Assembly: GCA_037957365.1 (NCBI GenBank)
Contig: JARHVA010001427.1
Span: 2,267,501 to 2,331,500, forward strand
Origin: Torreya grandis
Taxonomy: Eukaryota > Streptophyta > Pinopsida > Cupressales > Taxaceae
Reading direction: 5' to 3'
Length of the DNA: 64,000 bases
The notes below the pieces were generated by a model, which saw nothing but the letters and a program-made list of their open reading frames with translations, ran no database searches and was not told the origin of the DNA. The position numbers and the translations under genes are program-made. Positions 59,560 through 64,000 of the stretch are shown here, piece after piece (position 1 is the first letter of the stretch; every line of letters begins with the position of its first letter).

Positions 59560-62150
59560 TTACTTAACCTCAAGCACCATACTTGTTCATTCCATATTCA
59601 TAAAGAAATATGAAATCCACAAGGTCGATAGCACCACTAGAAAGGTGAGCATAAAATCCACACCTCTGTTCAAATAGTTTCCAAATTTTGTCTTCTCTAG
59701 ATTCATCCACTAGGGTTTTATTCTACCAATCTAGAATAGGGTGCCATAATAGGAGTGGTTGGAACTTTAGGTTTAGTAATTATGATCTCATGTCACTTGT
59801 AAAAAGAATGTATTTTTTGGTCCTAGTAAATGTTGTATTTAAATTAAAAGGAGAATAGGGATCCCTCTTTCTTAATATTGGGGTGAGCTCATTCCATTAT
59901 TTAGTTCATGATTCTTGTGCAGTAGGAATAGCAGAAGATCTCAATCCTAAATAAAAATCTTGAAATTTATCATAATTCTTATCAAACCAAGTTCTTACTT
60001 CATTTTTCAAAATGATATCATCCCATTATACTAAAAAAACATTAGATGTAATTGATTCACTCCTACTAAACAACTAACTCTTATTCTACTTTTTCTTGTA
60101 TTCTAATATTTCTCTTCTTCTATTCTGTTCATTCAATAAATATGATGAAAATGCTTGTAACTAGATATCTCTAACATATAGATTGCTATTCCATTATCTA
60201 TCATACAGAACAACATTATTATGCAGGTAAAACTCACATAATTTTTCTTTTTCTTCATATGAAATTACTTTATAAATGGCAAATAAGGAAACGGGATCAA
60301 TAAATTCATGGGGCATATTACAATAAATTTTCATAAACCTGAACTTGTGCCATTGTTCTTCAAGATAAAATAAATAAACTTTTGTAGGGGGCCTACAATC
60401 AAGGAGTTCTTATGTTATATTATCCATGTCCTCAACTTTTTGTTTCAATTTGGTGATGTTCTCTTCCTTCAACTTATTTTCCTCTTTTCTTTCCTCACTT
60501 CCTTCAAAGATTTAAATTGATTATCCATCCAATTCAACAATTTCGAAGATATTGTAAAATAAGAGTGATACCTAACCTCAGGGGTAGCTTTAGGTTTCTC
60601 TTGTTGATTGACCTTTATATAAGGTTATGAAATTCTAGTTACAGGATGATCTTCCGCTAAGGGCTAAAACTGACAAGCTACTATAGCAAGTGCATCTAGA
60701 CATCCACCAAATTGATCTTGCAATTACTTCTTTAGTTTCTTAATTTCTTGTAAGGCTTCCTCAAGAGTGAAAAAATCCACTTGTATTGTAGTAGGTTAAT
60801 CCAATTATTCATCTTCTTCCTACATGGGTTCCTCATGCAACTCTTGTTTTACTTCTTCCTATACTAGTTCCTCATACAATTCTTCAAAATTGTTTTCCAC
60901 TTGTTCTTCTTCCTCATGCATTTATTCAAGATTGTGCTCAACTTGTTCTTCGTCCTCATGCATTTATTTGAAATTGTGTTCAACTTATTCTTCTCATTCT
61001 TACATTTCTTCAAGAATCTGCTCAATTTGTTTTGCTTCTTCCTAAATTGGCTCCTTAAGGAATTATTTAAAACTATGTTCAAATTATCCTACTTCTTCCT
61101 AATGGAATACTTTAGAACATTCTTTATTTTCTATTTTAGTCTCAATATATTCATTTTTACTAGTAGTCCTTTCTTCCCCAAATTTTTTATTTATTTGAAT
61201 AATGGAAGAAGGCTTAGTTCTAATTTTTATCTTTAATCTATGATATCTACAAGGAGTGGGGGTTACTTTGGAATTCTTGGAAGAAGATGGGAATTCCTCC
61301 TCAGACTCATCTGAATCAGGTCAAAGAATGAGTTTCCTCTTTATCTTTCTCTCAGACCTTGTTGTAGGTTCTTGTGTTACTACAGGAATACCTTCTTCCA
61401 TAGGTTCTTGTGTGGCTATAGAAAGGTTTTCTACTTCAAGTTCTTGTGGTTCTATAGGGACGGATTCTTCTTCTAATTTCTATTTTCCAACCTCCAATTC
61501 TTCTTCTAGTTCAATTTCTTCTCTATCACTCTCTTCATCTCCTTCTCTATCATTCTCTTTATTTTCTTCTCTATCATTCTCTTCATTTCTTGGTATTTGA
61601 AAAAATTCTTCCCAACTGATGTTGGGTCTAGTTCTTTGAAAATAGTCTTTAACAAGTAACTGGATGAGATAATGGTGGGAGAGAGCTTTAGAATTACCTT
61701 TTTGAAAAGCCTTCAACATCTTGGTGATCATATGAAGTAAAACGTTTGGAATGTTTATTTCCACTCCATGCCACAAATGATTCAAGAAATTGAAGTGTAT
61801 GCCATGCAACATCAAATACCTTCCTTTGCATACGAAATATCTAGAGATAAATTTGGTATCCTTAGCCCATATTTTTGGTAGAGACAACCTTGCAGTGCCC
61901 TATTTTAAGGTTTCTAGGTGTTTATTTACTCTACTAAACCTTCATTTCTTAGCATTGGCATCATATTTGTGTTACCATTCCTCCCCTATTATAGGTAGTC
62001 TAGTTACTCTACTAATGGCTATTTTTGTTAGCTTTACTTCCATTTATTTTATCATGGCCAAACTATTATCCAATGTACCAGTAATTTACTCTATAATTAC
62101 TTCATATATGGACTATATTTTCTTTAAATACCACACCCATCCTATATTTT
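59560..62150 (-). pseudogene. TE6 accessory ORF with acidic carboxy part
   Basis: The best island, 61480-61887, encodes 135 residues: FISRYFVCKGRYLMLHGIHFNF, LNHLWHGVEINIPNVLLHM, HHYLIQLLVKDY, then acidic repeats (NEENDREENKENDREGDEES). The globular part resembles the uncharacterised plant transposon protein domain often found in Athila and related elements; I say so from recollection of such proteins, not a search. Downstream the reading continues with stops through a Glu-rich repeat and a KKLKK-containing coiled-coil-like stretch (about 60740-60700). The function is unknown; in Athila elements this position is sometimes called env-like, but I see no signal peptide or membrane segment. Confidence 0.6.
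60790..61120 (-). repeat. Acidic about 60-bp repeats in TE6 ORF
   Basis: In the minus-strand coding frame, units read MHEDEEQVEHNLE, MHEEEEQVENNFEE and LYEELV, spaced 57-60 bp. The DNA core is ttcttcctcatgcattta. Only the sense frame gives a regular acidic repeat; other frames give mixed Lys/Asn or Ser/Cys strings that are shadows. Confidence 0.8.
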
Positions 62151-62343
62151 AGAACAAGGCCAAGATTTATGGGATATTGGTCAAGGGGTAATATATAGTG
62201 GTTCATATTTTAACAAATTTCCTCGCATATTATGTGAGTTACAAGTTTGGGTACTTGCATTAAGGGTTTTTGGCATTGTCAAAATGATTTTGTGACTTTT
62301 ACATTGAGAGGTGAAATAATATTTTTGAATTAATGAAAAATAT

Positions 62344-62356
62344 CCCCCAAACTTAA
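62344..62356 (-). other. Internal G-rich tract resembling a polypurine tract
   Basis: The minus strand reads TTAAGTTTGGGGGATA, preceded by CTTGAGGACAAGTGATAG. The real polypurine tract at 59543 is preceded by GCTTGAGGTTAAGTA. The two copies of the whole phrase bracket the accessory ORF. Confidence 0.6.
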
Positions 62357-62693
62357 TCTATCACTTGTCCTCAAGGGGTGAAGGTTGGATTTCATAAAAA
62401 ACTCATGGGAAGAGTAAGGGGTGGAAGTAGAATTTATGTCAATGGTCACATCAACAAAGATGATGATAAGTAGGTGTGATAAGGAGAGGATATGATGGTG
62501 TATTGATAACATTAAGTCTCATATTTAAAAATAATTAAAATATATGATAAGAAATAAATATAGAATAATTATTGTATTACCTATAGAAATACCTTTCATA
62601 AATATGCAAATGATGATGTGAAGTGGTGATCATGGCCTATAGTAGAATTTGAGTGGGAATAAATGCTTGATGTAGGATATAATGTAGGAAGAC

Positions 62694-62771
62694 ATCCTAT
62701 AGTAACAAGTTTTATCCTATAGCCATAAGTTTTCTCTTGTAGCAACAAGTTTTCCATCCTGTAGCAAGAAG
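62694..62771. repeat. 20-22 bp short tandem repeat
   Basis: Four copies of atcctatagcaacaagtttt with variation, starting at about 62694, 62714, 62736 and 62757. Confidence 0.85.
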
Positions 62772-62960
62772 AAAAATGTATTTATAATCCAAGGGAATGA
62801 ATCTACAATCAAAATAAAGGGAAAACAAAATATTTTTATTATAGTAGTGCCTTTTCTCTATTTTTTCTATTTTTTAACAAATGTCAACCATCCAAAGACC
62901 TAGTTTTCTAAGATAATATTTTTCAGTAATGCCTAAAGGTTTTTATTGACAAAATTTCTA

Positions 62961-62964
<4 letters not shown>

Positions 62965-63028
<64 letters not shown>
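62965..63028. repeat. (AT)32 microsatellite
   Basis: 32 uninterrupted AT units just downstream of the TE6 integrase end. Such a run is self-complementary and pure despite old surroundings. Confidence 0.97.
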
Positions 63029-63031
<3 letters not shown>

Positions 63032-63235
63032 GATTTTTTGGTCCAAAATAAACTAAAATCACAATAATATAGATGGTAGGATTTTATTCAGCCTAAACCA
63101 AGCCATTAAGAATGACTTGTTCTTGGCTATAGGAAGCTTTTTCACTCTTGGAAAATATTAGAGAAGGGTTAATAGAAATACCCTTCAACTATAGGAAAAG
63201 GTTGATTTCCTTCATGAAGAAGAGATGGATGTTGT

Positions 63236-64000
63236 TCTTCAAAAATTTGATGAGTGAGAGTTTCCTTGAAAAATGGTTTCTTGTATAGCTTGAGCCTGTG
63301 GCCATTAACAAGCATTTGAAACCAAATAGAGTCAATGGTTGTGAGATTTATAGTTCCATTGTCAAAAACTCGTTTAATCTCATAAGCCCCAAACCATCTA
63401 GACTAAAGCTTTCATTTATGATCCTTGTATTTAGAGTAAAAAAGAGTGTCTAGTCTCCTAATTAGAAATTATTAGTCTTGATGTTCCTATTATGCCATCC
63501 TACATGTTATCTTTGCACTATTTTAATATGATGAAGTGCTTCCTTTATTAATTCCTCAAGTGTATTTAGTTACATAATACTATCTTATTGATCTTGAGAA
63601 ATATCTAAGCCCAAATCTTATGTTCAAACTCAATGGGCAGAATAGACTTTTCACCATAAACTAGTTCATATAGAGTGAAACCAATTATGGTTTTCTAGGT
63701 GATTCTATAAGCCCAAACTACTTCTAGAAGATGAGTTGACCAATATTTTCTATGCAAGATAATAGTCTTAGTGAGTATATTTTCCAATTCATGGTTTATC
63801 ACTTATACTTGACCATTTGACTGAGGATGGTAAGGGGTATACTTCTTGTGTCTAATTTCATATTCTTTTACCAAGGTAGCTATGAGGTTTGATATGAATT
63901 GTGAGCCTTGGTCTATGATTATTTCTCTTGGTAATCCATAAATTTTGAATATCTATTCATAGAGGAACTCATCTATCTTCTCATCTTGAGCTTGGGTTAA
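63236..64000 (-). pseudogene. TE6 integrase remnant (carboxy two-thirds)
   Basis: The minus strand from the window end reads YGLPREIIIDQGSQFISN (catalytic Asp at 63911-63913), YEIRHKKYTPYHPQSNGQV, then a stop at 63803-63805, then NHELENILTKTI, WAYRIT and LYELVYGEKS. The stop falls 36 codons after the Asp, exactly at the DX35E catalytic Glu. The tail reads SRWFGAYEIKRVFDNGTINL and LVNGHRLKLYKKP, the Athila-type carboxy end. Most of the frame is otherwise long and open, better kept than TE1 or TE2. Confidence 0.9.

Larger units (their letters stand above)
62151..63235 (-). other. TE6 spacer between integrase and accessory ORF
   Basis: No gene seen. It holds, from right to left, the AT microsatellite (62965-63028), a short 20-22 bp repeat (62694-62771) and a G-rich tract (62344-62356). 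The minus-strand frame at 62330-62512 shows no recognisable similarity. Confidence 0.5.
58514..64000 (-). mobile_element. TE6: Athila-like element nested in TE5, 5' part outside window
   Basis: The minus-strand order is integrase (from beyond the window end), spacer with AT microsatellite, G-rich tract, accessory ORF with acidic repeats, polypurine tract and 3' LTR. An extra ORF after integrase and the integrase tail LVNGHRLKLY are features of the Athila group. Its LTR abuts TE5's RNase H, showing that TE6 inserted into TE5. Confidence 0.75.

Noticed and set aside
60824..61236. Ser/Cys-rich and Phe-rich plus-strand frames that look like a secreted or membrane protein
   Set aside because: They are antisense shadows of the acidic Glu-repeat in the TE6 ORF; the Cys and Phe patterns come from reverse-reading GAA/GAG-rich repeats.

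Overview
This window is nuclear DNA from a seed plant with a large, repeat-dominated genome. I found no host gene, tRNA or rRNA. Almost every recognisable coding stretch belongs to long-dead Ty3/gypsy LTR retrotransposons of the Tat, Athila-like and chromovirus types. The species cannot be named from sequence alone. The sequence is AT-rich, and CG, CAG and CTG are strikingly rare, as expected from old deamination of methylated CG and CHG sites. Reading frames are recognisable only as short islands between stops and frameshifts.

Layout, left to right. TE1 (1 to about 10185, minus strand) is a Tat element with the usual order RT, RNase H, second (archaeal-type) RNase H, integrase; only its 5' LTR lies in the window. 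TE0 (10186-52990, plus strand) is a gag-only element of about 7 kb once insertions are removed; its LTRs are at 10186-11174 and 51993-52990. TE2 (11175-40340, minus) is a Tat element inserted at the junction of TE0's left LTR and primer-binding site; its RT carries an internal tandem duplication. TE3 (24760-37471, minus) sits inside TE2. It has 3.2-kb LTRs containing a 42-bp tandem array and an extra RNase H domain placed between protease and RT. TE4 (43287-49944, minus) is a short-LTR chromovirus inserted separately into TE0, with a perfect AATAC target duplication. TE5 (52991-58513 and beyond, minus) is a relative of TE3 with the same domain order. TE6 (58514 to past the window end, minus) is an Athila-like element inserted into TE5, with an acidic-repeat accessory ORF between integrase and 3' LTR.

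The result is a three-level nest (TE3 in TE2 in TE0) plus two further insertions (TE4 in TE0, TE6 in TE5). Boundaries come from paired LTRs, TG..CA-like termini, primer-binding sites, polypurine tracts and, where visible, target-site duplications. All gene products are inferred from family-typical motifs read by eye; none appears intact. The most interesting points are the RNase H upstream of RT in TE3 and TE5, the pol-less outer element, the 14-codon repeat array in the TE3 LTRs, the in-pol duplication in TE2, and the transition-only divergence of three related primer-binding sites.
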